This document shows positions 17,761 to 27,631 of a stretch of DNA of 64,000 nucleotides, in pieces (the stretch's first letter is position 1; every line of letters begins with the position of its first letter). This DNA is from an uncultured Pleomorphomonas sp. (GTDB lineage Bacteria > Pseudomonadota > Alphaproteobacteria > Rhizobiales > Pleomorphomonadaceae): positions 27,797 to 91,796 of the forward strand of contig CALMMQ010000047.1 of NCBI GenBank assembly GCA_937868725.1, read 5' to 3'. The position numbers were made by a program, and so were the translations under genes. The notes under the pieces were generated by a model that was not told the origin of the DNA, made no database searches, and saw nothing but the letters and a program-made list of their open reading frames with translations.

Positions 17761-19668
17761 ATGTATGTGAGCCGTTCGGTTGGCCGTTTTGCCCTGGCCT
17801 CGCTGCTCATGCTCGGCGCGGCGACGTCCGCCCTGGCCTTCAACGAATCCCCGATGCTGTCGGGTCTGGTGTCGGCCGGCAAGCTGCCGCCTGTGGATCA
17901 GCGCCTGCCCAAGGCGCCGCCGGTGATGGACGTCTTCGGCGAAGTCGGCAGCTACGGCGGCACGCTGCACCGCGCCTACAAGGGCGTCGGTGACCGCTGG
18001 GGCACGACCAAGCTCATGGAAGAGCGCGTCGTCAAGTTCATGCAGGACGTCAACGGCAAGACCGTGCTGAAGCCGCGCTTCATCGAGTCCTACGCCGTCA
18101 ACGCCGACTCGACCGAATTCACCTTCACCCTGCTCGACGGCCTCAAGTGGTCGGACGGCGAGCCGGTAACCACCGAGGACGTGCGCTTCTGGTATGAGGA
18201 CGTGTTCCTCAACAAGGACCTGACGCCAACCATTCCGGTGTCGCTGATGGCCGACGGCAAGCCGCTGGTCGTCACCATCAAGGACGCCCGCACCTTCACC
18301 GTCACCTTCGCCAAGCCCTACGCGCTGTTCCTGGAGATCGTCGCCAAGGACGGTACCGGCAAGCCCGGCCTTGACCGCACCTCGTTCCTGGTGCCGGCCC
18401 ACTACATGAAGAAGTTCCACCCCAAGTACGTCTCGGCCGACGATCTCGCCAAGCTCGCCGCCGACAAGGGCGTCAAAGGCTGGGTCGATCTCTGGGGTGA
18501 AAAGGGCCCGATCCAGTCGTGGTGGCTCAACCCCGACTATCCGGTCATCACCGCCTTCCGCATGGTGACGCCGCCGCCGGCCGACACCATCGTCATGGAA
18601 CGCAATCCGTACTTCTGGATGGTCGACAAGGACGGCAACCAGCTGCCCTACATCGACCGCATCGAAAGCAAGGTGTTCCAGGATCAGCAGGCGATGAACC
18701 TGATGATCATCCAGGGCCAGGTCGACATGCAGTCGCGCTTCGTCCCGGCCACCGACTTCCCGCTCTACAAGCAGAACGAGGCCAAGGGCGGCTACAAGGT
18801 CGAAGTGTCCAAGGGCGGCGAGAACGTCGCGGTGTTCCCGAACATCGCCTCGGCCGATCCGGTCAAGAACAAGCTGTTCAACGATCCGCGCTTCCGTCAG
18901 GCGCTGTCGATCGCCGTCGACCGCGACGCCATCAACGAGGTGGTCTACTCCGGCCTCGCCAAGCCGCGTCAGGCTTCGCCCGTGTCGGCCTCGCCCTACT
19001 TCGACAAGGACTTCGCCGACAAGTGGGTGAAGTTCGACAAGAAGGCCGCCAACAAGCTGCTCGACGACATGGGCCTGACCAAAAAGGACGGCAAGTTCCG
19101 TCTCGGTCCGGACGGCAAGCGCCTGTCGCTGATGCTGGAAGCGGTGCAGGACGACCTGCCGCCGCAGACGCTCGAACTCCTGCGCAAGAACTGGGAAGCC
19201 ATCGGCATCGAAATCCTGATCCGCATCGAGCAGGAAGACATGGCGACGCAGAAGTTCAAGAACGGCGACTTCGACCTGTTCTACACCTATGCCGACCGCA
19301 TGCTGCAGGTTTCGGCCGATCCGACGCTGGCCCTCGGCCACGAGTCGTTCGCCGAGAACTACTACAAGTGGTGGAACACGCAAGGGGCCGACGGCGTCGA
19401 ACCGCCGAAGGATCATCCCATCCGCAAGATCTGGGCTGACTGGGAAAAGGCGGCTTCCGCCCCGACCATCGACGAAGCGCACAAGCACGTGCAGGACATG
19501 ATCACCGATCTCAAGGACGACGTGTTCATGATCGGCCTGGTCGGCGAAGGCGCCGCGCCGGTGATCGTCAATGCCAAGCTCGGCAACTTCCCCAAGGGCT
19601 TCACCAACGAGGAAGTGCTGCGCAACGAGGGCAACTTCCAGCCGTCTCAGCTCTACTTCAAGAAGTGA
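17761..19668 (+). CDS. ABC transporter solute-binding protein, family 5 (Opp/Dpp type)
   Basis: This 635-residue secreted protein starts with a signal peptide (MYVSRSVGRFALASLLMLGA, then ATSALA before the likely cleavage site). It has the family-5 architecture seen in oligopeptide and oligosaccharide binding proteins, including FTLLDGLKWSDGEPVTTEDV and FRQALSIAVDRDAINEVVYS. The family binds peptides, nickel or oligosaccharides in the periplasm. The neighbouring glycosidases point to an oligosaccharide rather than a peptide. It is the first gene of the five-gene importer operon, separated from the permeases by a hairpin that should favour high expression of the binding protein. Confidence 0.9.
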   Translation: MYVSRSVGRFALASLLMLGAATSALAFNESPMLSGLVSAGKLPPVDQRLPKAPPVMDVFGEVGSYGGTLHRAYKGVGDRWGTTKLMEERVVKFMQDVNGKTVLKPRFIESYAVNADSTEFTFTLLDGLKWSDGEPVTTEDVRFWYEDVFLNKDLTPTIPVSLMADGKPLVVTIKDARTFTVTFAKPYALFLEIVAKDGTGKPGLDRTSFLVPAHYMKKFHPKYVSADDLAKLAADKGVKGWVDLWGEKGPIQSWWLNPDYPVITAFRMVTPPPADTIVMERNPYFWMVDKDGNQLPYIDRIESKVFQDQQAMNLMIIQGQVDMQSRFVPATDFPLYKQNEAKGGYKVEVSKGGENVAVFPNIASADPVKNKLFNDPRFRQALSIAVDRDAINEVVYSGLAKPRQASPVSASPYFDKDFADKWVKFDKKAANKLLDDMGLTKKDGKFRLGPDGKRLSLMLEAVQDDLPPQTLELLRKNWEAIGIEILIRIEQEDMATQKFKNGDFDLFYTYADRMLQVSADPTLALGHESFAENYYKWWNTQGADGVEPPKDHPIRKIWADWEKAASAPTIDEAHKHVQDMITDLKDDVFMIGLVGEGAAPVIVNAKLGNFPKGFTNEEVLRNEGNFQPSQLYFKK

Positions 19669-19679
19669 TATAGCTCGGT

Positions 19680-19705
19680 GGGGAGGGACGGTTCCGCCCC
19701 TCCCC
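19680..19705 (+). promoter_or_regulatory. Intercistronic hairpin between binding protein and permease
   Basis: GGGGAGGG at 19680-19687 pairs with CCCTCCCC at 19698-19705, with an inner CGG/CCG pair around TT. It has no T-run. Such stem-loops commonly protect the upstream binding-protein mRNA, so its transcript can exceed that of the permeases. Confidence 0.55.
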
Positions 19706-19743
19706 CAGCCTTGGCCCTCCTCGCATACGGAGCGCGATCGACA

Positions 19744-20730
19744 ATGCTTGCCTACCTGACAAGACGGCTTCTCTGGTCCATTCCCATGCTGGTCGCCGTG
19801 TCGATCGTCGCCTTCCTGATCATCCAGCTGCCGCCCGGCGACTACGCCACCGCCTACGTCGCCGAACTCAAGCACAACGGCGATACCGTCGACCCGCTGA
19901 TGGAGCAGGAAATCCGCCATCACTTCGGTCTCGACCAGCCGATCTACGTGCAATACTGGTGGTGGATCTCCGGCATCATCTTCCACGGCGACTTCGGCCT
20001 GTCGCTCGACTACAACATGCCGGTGTCGAACCTCATCTGGATGCGCCTCGGCCTGACGCTGGCCATCTCGGTGTCATCGCTGCTGCTCACCTGGGCCATC
20101 GCCATTCCCATCGGCGTCTACTCGGCGACGCGGCAATATTCCTTCCTCGACTATCTGTTCACGGTGTTCGGCTTCATCGGCCGCGGCTTCCCGGAGTTCC
20201 TGACGGCGCTGGTGCTGATGTGGCTCGCCTACTCCTGGCTCAACATGGACGTCGGCGGCCTGATGAGTCCGGGCATGGAGCACGCGCCCTGGTCGATCGC
20301 CAAGATCCTCGACGTCGCCGAACACATCTGGGTGCCGCTGGTGGTGCTCGCCACCTCGGGCACCGCCGGCCTCATCCGCGTCGTCCGGGCCAACATGCTC
20401 GACGAGCTCAACAAGCCCTATGTCGAGACGGCCTACGCCCAGGGCCTTTCCGAACGGCGCGTCGTCTGGGGCTATCCGGTGCGCGTCGCCCTCAATCCTT
20501 TCATCTCCACCATCGGCTGGGCGCTGCCGTCGCTGATCTCCGGCGACGTCATCACGGCGGTGGTGCTGAACCTGCCGACCACCGGCCCCTTGCTGCTGCG
20601 TGCCCTCAAGAACCAGGACATGTATCTCGCCGGCAGCTTCATCCTCATTCTCTCCGTCTTCACGATTATCGGCACCCTGATCTCGGACATCCTCCTGGCC
20701 CTGTCCGACCCGCGCGTCCGGCGCGGCTGA
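19744..20730 (+). CDS. ABC transporter permease (DppB/OppB type)
   Basis: This 328-residue inner-membrane protein has about six membrane segments, starting LLWSIPMLVAVSIVAFLIIQL. The family EAA loop that contacts the ATPase is visible near VETAYAQGLSERRVVWGYPV. It forms half of the channel of the oligosaccharide or peptide importer. An in-frame extension starts at 19678, but ATG at 19744 places the first membrane helix correctly and has GGAG upstream. The gene is 75 bp downstream of the binding-protein gene and 10 bp before the second permease gene. Confidence 0.92.
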   Translation: MLAYLTRRLLWSIPMLVAVSIVAFLIIQLPPGDYATAYVAELKHNGDTVDPLMEQEIRHHFGLDQPIYVQYWWWISGIIFHGDFGLSLDYNMPVSNLIWMRLGLTLAISVSSLLLTWAIAIPIGVYSATRQYSFLDYLFTVFGFIGRGFPEFLTALVLMWLAYSWLNMDVGGLMSPGMEHAPWSIAKILDVAEHIWVPLVVLATSGTAGLIRVVRANMLDELNKPYVETAYAQGLSERRVVWGYPVRVALNPFISTIGWALPSLISGDVITAVVLNLPTTGPLLLRALKNQDMYLAGSFILILSVFTIIGTLISDILLALSDPRVRRG

Positions 20731-20740
20731 GGAAACGGAC

Positions 20741-21880
20741 ATGACAGCCACGAGCCCCACCGATACGCCGGCCGTTGATCCGCGCGACGCCAAGGAAGCG
20801 CTCTACCGCGCCACGCCGCGCCAGCTGATGTGGTGGCGGTTCCGCCGCCACAAGCTGGCCCTCGTTTCCCTGTGCGTGCTGGTCTTCGCCTACCTGACCG
20901 CCGGCTTCGCCGAGTTCACCGCCCCCTACGATCCGTTCGAGATCACCGAGACGGCGACCATGCGGCCGCCGCAGCCGGTGCACCTGTTCGACGCGGACTG
21001 GACCTTCCAGGGACCGTTCGTCTACGGCCTCAAGCGCTCGCGCGACCTCGAGACGGCGGCGGTGATCTACACCGAAGACACCGACGACATCGTGCCGCTG
21101 CGCTTTTTTACCGCGGGGCCGGAGTACCAGCTCTGGGGCCTCATCCCCGGCTCGCTGCACCTGTTCGGCGCCGAGGATCCGGATGCCCGCATCTACGTGC
21201 TCGGCACGGATACGCTCGGTCGAGACCTGTTGAGCCGCCTCATCCACGGTGGCCGCACGACGCTGACCATCGGCATCGTCGGCGTCGCCTTCTCATTCCT
21301 GATCGGCATCACCATGGGCTCGATTTCCGGCTTCTACGGCGGCCGTATCGACAGCGCCATTCAGCGCCTGATGGAGTTCATCCGCTCCATCCCGACCATC
21401 CCGCTGTGGATGGGGCTGGCAGCGGCGCTGCCGGTCGAATGGGATCCGCTCTACGTCTACTTCCTCATCACCGTGCTGCTGTCGCTGATCAACTGGACCT
21501 ACCTCGCCCGCACGGTGCGCGGCTCGTTCCTCAGCCTGCGCGGCGAGGACTACGTGCTGGCGGCCCGCCTGACCGGGGCCTCGGAAAGCCGGATCATCAT
21601 CAAGCACATGCTGCCGGCCATGACGAGCTACATCATCGCCGCCGTGACGCTGTCGGTGCCGGAGATGATCCTCGGCGAAACCGCCCTCTCCTTCCTCGGT
21701 CTCGGCCTGCGGCCGCCGGTGGTCAGCTGGGGCGTGCTGCTGCAGGAGGCGCAGAACCTGCGCGTCATCGTCCAGGCGCCCTGGTTGCTGCTGCCGGGTC
21801 TGGCCATCGTCATCATCGTTCTGAGCTTCAACTTCCTGGGCGACGGTCTGCGCGACGCAGCCGATCCTTACGGCCGATGA
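20741..21880 (+). CDS. ABC transporter permease (DppC/OppC type) with long periplasmic insert
   Basis: The 379-residue protein has an N-terminal cytoplasmic tail, a first membrane helix (about residues 44-64), and then roughly 90 residues before the conserved LGTDTLGRDLLSRLIHGG. Most DppC/OppC proteins have a much shorter segment here. The permease core follows, with the EAA loop in YVLAARLTGASESRIIIKHM and a helix-rich C-terminus ending [14 protein letters not shown]. It is the second half of the importer channel. It overlaps the next ATPase gene by 4 bp (ATGA). Confidence 0.92.
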   Translation: MTATSPTDTPAVDPRDAKEALYRATPRQLMWWRFRRHKLALVSLCVLVFAYLTAGFAEFTAPYDPFEITETATMRPPQPVHLFDADWTFQGPFVYGLKRSRDLETAAVIYTEDTDDIVPLRFFTAGPEYQLWGLIPGSLHLFGAEDPDARIYVLGTDTLGRDLLSRLIHGGRTTLTIGIVGVAFSFLIGITMGSISGFYGGRIDSAIQRLMEFIRSIPTIPLWMGLAAALPVEWDPLYVYFLITVLLSLINWTYLARTVRGSFLSLRGEDYVLAARLTGASESRIIIKHMLPAMTSYIIAAVTLSVPEMILGETALSFLGLGLRPPVVSWGVLLQEAQNLRVIVQAPWLLLPGLAIVIIVLSFNFLGDGLRDAADPYGR

Positions 21881-22906
21881 GCGCTTCCATGACAGATCAA
21901 ACTCCTCTCGTCGAAATCCGCGATCTCGGCGTCGAATTCCGCCGCCGCGAGGGTGTGGTGCGCGCCGTCGATGGTGTGTCGCTGCACGTCAACCCTGGCG
22001 AGGTGCTGGGCATCGTCGGCGAAAGCGGTTCGGGCAAGTCCATCTCGGTGCGCTCGATCATGCAGTTGCTGCCGCAGGCGGCGACGCTGGCCCGCGGTTC
22101 GATCCTGTTCCACCCGCCCGGACAGGACGAGATCGACATCGCCAAGCTCGACCGCAAGGGCAAGGCCATCCGCGCCCTGCGCGGCCGCCACATCGGCATG
22201 ATCTTCCAGGAGCCGATGACGGCGCTATCGCCGGTGCACACCATCGGCAAGCAGGTGATGACGCCGTTGCTGCTGCACACCGACCTGTCCAAGCCGGCGG
22301 CGCGCGACCGGGCGCGCGAACTGCTGCAACTGGTGCAGATGCCGCGTCCGGACCAGATGCTCGACGCCTATCCGCACGAGCTGTCGGGCGGCATGCGCCA
22401 GCGCGCCATGATCGCCATGGCGCTGGCCTGCAGCCCCAGTCTGCTCATCGCCGACGAACCGACCACCGCCCTCGACGTGACGACCGAGGCGCAGATCCTC
22501 GACCTCTTGAAGTCGCTGCAGCAACGGCTCGGCATGGCCATCATCTTCATCACCCACAATTTCGGCGTGGTGGCCGATATCGCCGACCGCATCGCCGTCA
22601 TGTACATGGGCCGGGTGGTGGAGACGGGCGACGTCGACGCCATCTTCGAAAGCCCCCGCCATCCCTACACGCGGGCGCTGATGGAATCGGTGCCGCGCCT
22701 GGGTGGCGACAAGCAGCGCCGCCTCAAGACCATTCCGGGCATGGTGCCCGATCCGTTCGAGCTGCCGCGCGGCTGTTCGTTCCATACCCGCTGCAGCGAG
22801 GCCGTGGCCGGTACCTGCGACCGCCTGGAGGCGCCCAACGTCGCCCTCGGCCGCAACCGCTTTGCCCGCTGCCATCTCCTTGCCGAACAGACCGCCGGAG
22901 GTACCG

Positions 22907-22917
<11 letters not shown>
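21877..22917 (+). CDS. ABC transporter ATPase (DppD/OppD type)
   Basis: This 346-residue cytoplasmic ATPase has Walker A GESGSGKS, the ABC signature [16 protein letters not shown], Walker [15 protein letters not shown] and the C-terminal Opp/Dpp extension with cysteines in [10 protein letters not shown] and AGTC, which in the family may hold an Fe-S cluster. It powers the importer with the second ATPase. The start at 21877 overlaps the permease stop; an ATG 12 bp later is also possible. It overlaps the next gene by 11 bp. Confidence 0.93.
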
Positions 22918-23943
<1,026 letters not shown>

Positions 23944-23944
<1 letters not shown>

Positions 23945-25161
23945 TGCCTGAATCGCTGCTTCGGGCGAGCGCCGAGCGCATCGCCAACGTTCACCGTCCG
24001 GTGCTGATCACCTGTGCCAGCGAGCCGTATCCGCCGACGCGCATCGGTTACGCCATCGCCAAATTGCCGGCGGCCTCGCCATCGAGCGATTTCACCCTGA
24101 CGCCGATCGGGGCGATGGTCGTCGAGTATGCCATCTGGTTCGATTGGGACATCGGCCATCTCTACGACCTTGAGCACGTCTGGGTCCATCTCGACGATCT
24201 CGGCAATGTCGTCCGCGTTGAGGGCTCGCAACACGGCCGCCGCGTCGACATGGCGGGATGCGCCGTCGACAACGGCCGCCCCGTTCTCTATCTCGAACCG
24301 GGAAAGCACGCCGTCTGGCCCTCGCCGGCTGCCATGGCGACCGAGCGTTCCCGCATCATCGCCGACTGCCAGGCGCTGGCCGGGCGCGACGGCATCCACA
24401 TCGACAATCCCTTCGGCGCGCGCGGGCTGATCGTCGCCGGCCGCCTCGACCACCGCCTCGCCCGGCTGAAGCTCAAGCGTGACGCCTTCCGGCCGGCGTT
24501 CGACTTCCGTCGTACCGACGCAGCGGCGGCCCGCCTGGTGCCCTGGACCGAACTCTGCAGCTACATTCCGCGCCGCGTCGCCGACCTCATCGCCCGCAAC
24601 CGCGTCGAGGTGCCGCACCTGGCGGCCGTATTCCTCGACTGCGGCGATACGCTGGTCGACGAAGGCACCGAGATCAAGGACGAGGCAACGGAGATCGTCA
24701 GCGCCGCCGCGCTCATTCCGGGCGCCGAGAACGTGCTGACGCGACTGCGCCAGCGCGGCTATCGCCTGGCGCTGGTGGCCGACGGGCCGCGCGAGACGTT
24801 CGTCAACGTGCTCGGGGCCCACGGCATGTGGGATGATTTCGACGCTCACGTCATTTCCGGCGATGTCGGTGCCCACAAGCCCGACGCGCGCATGTTCCGC
24901 ACGGCCATCGACGCTCTCGGGCTGACGCCGGCGGCGGCGCCGCGCATCGCCATGGTCGGCAACAATCTCGAACGCGACATCAAGGGCGCCAACGCCCTCG
25001 GCCTCGTCTCGGTGTTCATGAGCTGGTCGACACGACGCAGCCATAGCCCGCGCGACGCGTCGGAGAAGCCGGCCTTCACCATCGGCTACATCGAAGATTT
25101 GCCGGAGTGCCTTGAAACCATCGAGCTGGCGTTACCGGCCACGGATGCCCAGACAAGCTGA
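23944..25161 (+). CDS. HAD-family hydrolase with an extra N-terminal domain
   Basis: The 405-residue protein has two parts. Residues about 1-215 form a domain I cannot name, with DWDIGHLYDLEHVWVHLDD, QHGRRVDM and EPGKHAVWPSP, rich in conserved-looking His and Trp. Residues about 225-395 are a HAD hydrolase: motif I FLDCGDTLVDE, motif II LVADGPRETF, motif III/IV around HKPDARMFRTAIDALG and MVGNNLERDIKGA. It probably removes a phosphate from a sugar phosphate, but the substrate is unknown. It is translationally coupled to the ATPase gene (TGATG), so it belongs to the importer operon. Confidence 0.72.
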
Positions 25162-25213
25162 ACGGCGGACCCGACGCCGGCGTGGCGGTGCCAGGACCGC
25201 CGCGCGGCGGGTT

Positions 25214-25471
25214 TCAGACGGGAACGGCGACGCGGCGTTCGGCCTGGCCCTCGAAGGCGGCCGGCAGGCTGGCACTGAGCTGCGGCTCGGCGACAAAGCT
25301 GCCGCTCAGCACCTGGGCGGCGGCCCGTTCGGCGGACATGACGGACGAGAACACCCGCCCATCCAGGCTCCAGACATCGAACTTGACGGCAACGAACTTG
25401 TAGCCCCCCGGAACGGGGGCGGCGACGGCGACGGCCTGACCGGCGACCTCGATAACGATTGACTTGCTCAT
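25214..25471 (-). CDS. Small protein of unknown function
   Basis: This 85-residue protein starts MSKSIVIEVAGQAVAVAAP and is likely soluble, with a beta-rich first half (KFVAVKFDVWSLDGRVF). AGGAG lies 8 bp before the ATG at 25471, so the longer 134-residue frame reaching 25618 is not favoured. I do not recognise a family. It is a single gene between the importer operon and an AT-rich gap. Confidence 0.6.
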   Translation of the reverse strand: MSKSIVIEVAGQAVAVAAPVPGGYKFVAVKFDVWSLDGRVFSSVMSAERAAAQVLSGSFVAEPQLSASLPAAFEGQAERRVAVPV

Positions 25472-25978
25472 GACTCTACTCCTGGCCCACGGGTCCTGCG
25501 GGTCATCATCCATGCATCTCAAGATTTCTTGCTGTATTGCGGAATGTTCAGAAGCTAAACATTCGCCATTGGCATTTGATACAGGGATGATTGGGACGGA
25601 ACGTCGAATGGCGTACATTCGTGCGCGTAAGTCGCGTTACCGAAATGTTAGTCATTCTAGTGCTCCTTTCCCAAGGTGAGGTCATCTTTACCTCGGTTGG
25701 TGCCCCTTCTAGCGATCAACGAAGACCGAATTATGACACCAACGATTTCCTATCACGAACGAATTTCGGATTCCTTATCCAATCCCCGTCGTTGCATCAG
25801 CCTTTTGTCTAAGCCCGTGGATAACTAGGCTATTTTGCCTTCAATCCATCCACCGAGCCTTACGATGCAGAAATCGTGCCACGGTTCGGCGCCGATTTCC
25901 AGCAACGTTTTGCCAAATCGCGCCACGATTTGGTGAACGTTTTTTGATCGCCTGCCGCTTGGTGCGCCACCCCGGCCA
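25472..25978. other. AT-rich gene-free stretch
   Basis: About 500 bp without a supported gene and with lower GC content than its neighbours. Two DnaA-box-like 9-mers are visible (TTATCCAAT at 25775-25783, and TTATCCACG on the minus strand at 25816-25824). No long repeats or tRNA were found. Confidence 0.6.
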
Positions 25979-26212
25979 TCAAGCCGGGCGCGACCGCCAG
26001 CGTGCCCACGCCACCTCGGCGCGTCGCCGCAGGCGCCGCGCCCAATGGGAATCGACCGACAGCACCAATATGCCGGCCGGGATCATCCAGAAGCCGAGAA
26101 TGGGCAGGAAGCCGAACAGGCCGAAAACGACGAGTACGATGCCGAGCGTCAGACGCGCCAAGCGATTGCCGGGCAGGCCGATGCTCCGTCCTGCAAACTT
26201 CACGCGTGCCAT
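25979..26212 (-). CDS. Small membrane protein
   Basis: The 77-residue product carries one or two hydrophobic segments (LTLGIVLVVFGLFGFLPIL, GFWMIPAGILVLSVD) flanked by an Arg-rich C-terminus (HWARRLRRRAEVAWARWRS). The pattern is like the short PGPGW-type or hypothetical inner-membrane proteins common in Rhizobiales. GGGAGAG precedes the ATG at 26212, which supports expression. Function is unknown. Confidence 0.65.
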   Translation of the reverse strand: MARVKFAGRSIGLPGNRLARLTLGIVLVVFGLFGFLPILGFWMIPAGILVLSVDSHWARRLRRRAEVAWARWRSRPA

Positions 26213-26523
26213 TGCTCTCTCCCTGTCGTGTCCGTGCCTCGGTCAGCCCTCCGGCGGCGCAGCCGGCGTCGTCGACTTCTTACGTGGGAAGTGATTTGCC
26301 GATTTGAACCCTGGGCCGGCGATAAAAGCCATCTTCACTGCCGTCCGCGACGATCGCGGTCAACGCAATCGTCGTCCTGTGGATAGAATTTTCCGTTGTT
26401 TTGCAGGGATTTGCCCCGTTTCCCGCCAAAGCGCCACCAGGGAGTCGACGATCTGACGTTTTTTCCTGCGGAAGGGGCTTTGCAAACCGGACGAGCTTTG
26501 TTATACGCACCGCCACAAGCTGT
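26213..26523. other. Gene-free stretch upstream of tRNA-Asn
   Basis: Some 310 bp in which I see no gene. It should hold the tRNA promoter. TTTGCAAACC and GTTATACG close to the tRNA could form its -35/-10 region. A DnaA-box-like CTATCCACA lies on the minus strand at 26378-26386. Confidence 0.5.
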
Positions 26524-26599
26524 TCCGCGATAGCTCAGTTGGTAGAGCAGGTGACTGTTAATCACCGGGTCGTAGGTTCGAGTCCTACTCGCGGAGCCA
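26524..26599 (+). tRNA. tRNA-Asn (GTT anticodon)
   Basis: The cloverleaf is complete. The acceptor stem TCCGCGA pairs with TCGCGGA, the D-arm is GCTC-AGTTGGTA-GAGC, the anticodon arm GGTGA-CTGTTAA-TCACC shows anticodon GTT, and the T-arm is GTAGG-TTCGAGT-CCTAC. The discriminator is G and CCA is encoded. It lies just upstream of the tungsten island. Confidence 0.97.
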
Positions 26600-26935
26600 T
26601 CTTTCCCCCTTGAAATGTTTAGGCTTTTAGTGCCGAGCCGTAGCGCTGCCGGGTAGCGACTGCACGTTTTCCCATGGATCGAACTCTGGGCAACGGCGAG
26701 AGGCCGACGGACGGGAACGCCGAGACTGCGGGCAGCGGCCAATTCTGGAGAATCGTATGGCGCGACGGCCCGCCGTCGGCGCATGATGATCGCCTTCTTG
26801 CCGTAGCGCTTTCCAAACTGCGGCTCCGTCAGGTCGACCAGAGATCGCTCCACATTCAGAAACGAGAAGGGCCGTCGTTTTGATTAGATTGTTATAGTCT
26901 GATCAACAGGGATACGAGATCGAGCGAGCAGCCAC
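26600..26935. other. Gene-free stretch between tRNA-Asn and the ModE-like gene
   Basis: About 336 bp with no convincing coding sequence. A 172-codon leftward open frame runs across the tRNA and is not credible. I found no copy of the tRNA 3' end at the far side of the island, which would have marked an integration event. Confidence 0.5.
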
Positions 26936-27310
26936 ATGATTGAACTTCGCCTGCAATTGCGGATCGACGCCGACACACGAGTTGGACCCGGCAAGGTCAG
27001 GCTGCTGGAGAAAATCGGCGAAGCCGGTTCCATCTCGGCAGCGGCGCGCGAAATGGGCATGACCTATCGGCGCGCCTGGGAACTGGTCGACCACATGAAC
27101 AAGGCGTTCGGCCAACCGTTGATCGTCGGGCATACCGGCAGCACCGGCGGCGCCGACCTCACCGAACTCGGGCGCACCGTCGTCGACCGCTTCCGCCGCA
27201 TCGAAGCGGCAGCCGCCGCAGCCGCAGCCGACCATCTGACCACGCTTTCATCCCTCATCGTCGCGCCTGTTGGACGAGATGGTTCGCCAACGGATTCGAC
27301 CAAAGGATGA
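26936..27310 (+). CDS. ModE-type one-domain regulator, probable tungstate/molybdate regulator
   Basis: This 124-residue DNA-binding protein has the N-terminal winged helix of ModE: LLEKIGEAGSISAAAREMGM (about 24-43), the recognition segment TYRRAWELVDHMNKAFGQPL (about 44-63), then a Gly-rich wing (GHTGSTGGADLTELG). The C-terminal molybdate-binding (TOBE) domains of full ModE are absent, so metal sensing, if any, is not by that route. Its position directly before aor and tupBCA suggests control of tungsten uptake and use, and a ModE-like palindrome lies between it and aor. The ribosome-binding site is weak. Confidence 0.8.
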   Translation: MIELRLQLRIDADTRVGPGKVRLLEKIGEAGSISAAAREMGMTYRRAWELVDHMNKAFGQPLIVGHTGSTGGADLTELGRTVVDRFRRIEAAAAAAAADHLTTLSSLIVAPVGRDGSPTDSTKG

Positions 27311-27631
27311 TTCCACCCGCAACGGGCGCTGGCGAATTGTGCTCCGAAAGTAATAAAAGCCGAAGTCTGGCTATTTATCTGCTCGAATGGCGGCTTTCCG
27401 GCAATTTTTGACCTGACACGGCGAAATACATCATCGCATAGGCGCACATTTCAATTATGTTCGGCAAAACATAATAGTATAGATATGTATTTTTTCCATT
27501 TGCTCTGACTTTATTCTTTTGGCATGGATGAGCCGAGACGAACCGAGCACCGGCTCGTTGGCTCACGATTTGGCAAGGCCGAAGTCACGAGGCGATTGGG
27601 GACCTCCGGATCGGCAGTTGGAGGAAATGCC
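27311..27631. other. Regulatory gap upstream of aor
   Basis: An AT-rich gap of 321 bp. Besides the palindrome at 27454-27475 it holds a loose AAAGCCG/CGGCTTT pair (27356-27362, 27391-27397) followed by ATTTTTG, perhaps a terminator for the ModE-like gene. TTGGAGGAAATGCC before 27632 is the aor ribosome-binding region. Coding extension of aor into it (from 27524) is not supported. Confidence 0.6.
27454..27475. promoter_or_regulatory. ModE-box-like palindrome upstream of aor
   Basis: ATTATGTT (27454-27461) and AACATAAT (27468-27475) form a perfect 8-bp inverted repeat with a 6-bp spacer. The layout TTATNT-N7/8-ACATAA resembles the E. coli ModE site. It is 157 bp upstream of aor and downstream of the ModE-like gene, so it is the natural candidate for that regulator's operator. 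Confidence 0.6.

Noticed and set aside
26335..26853. 172-codon leftward frame across the tRNA-Asn gene
   Set aside because: It runs through the antisense strand of a tRNA and has no recognisable domain.
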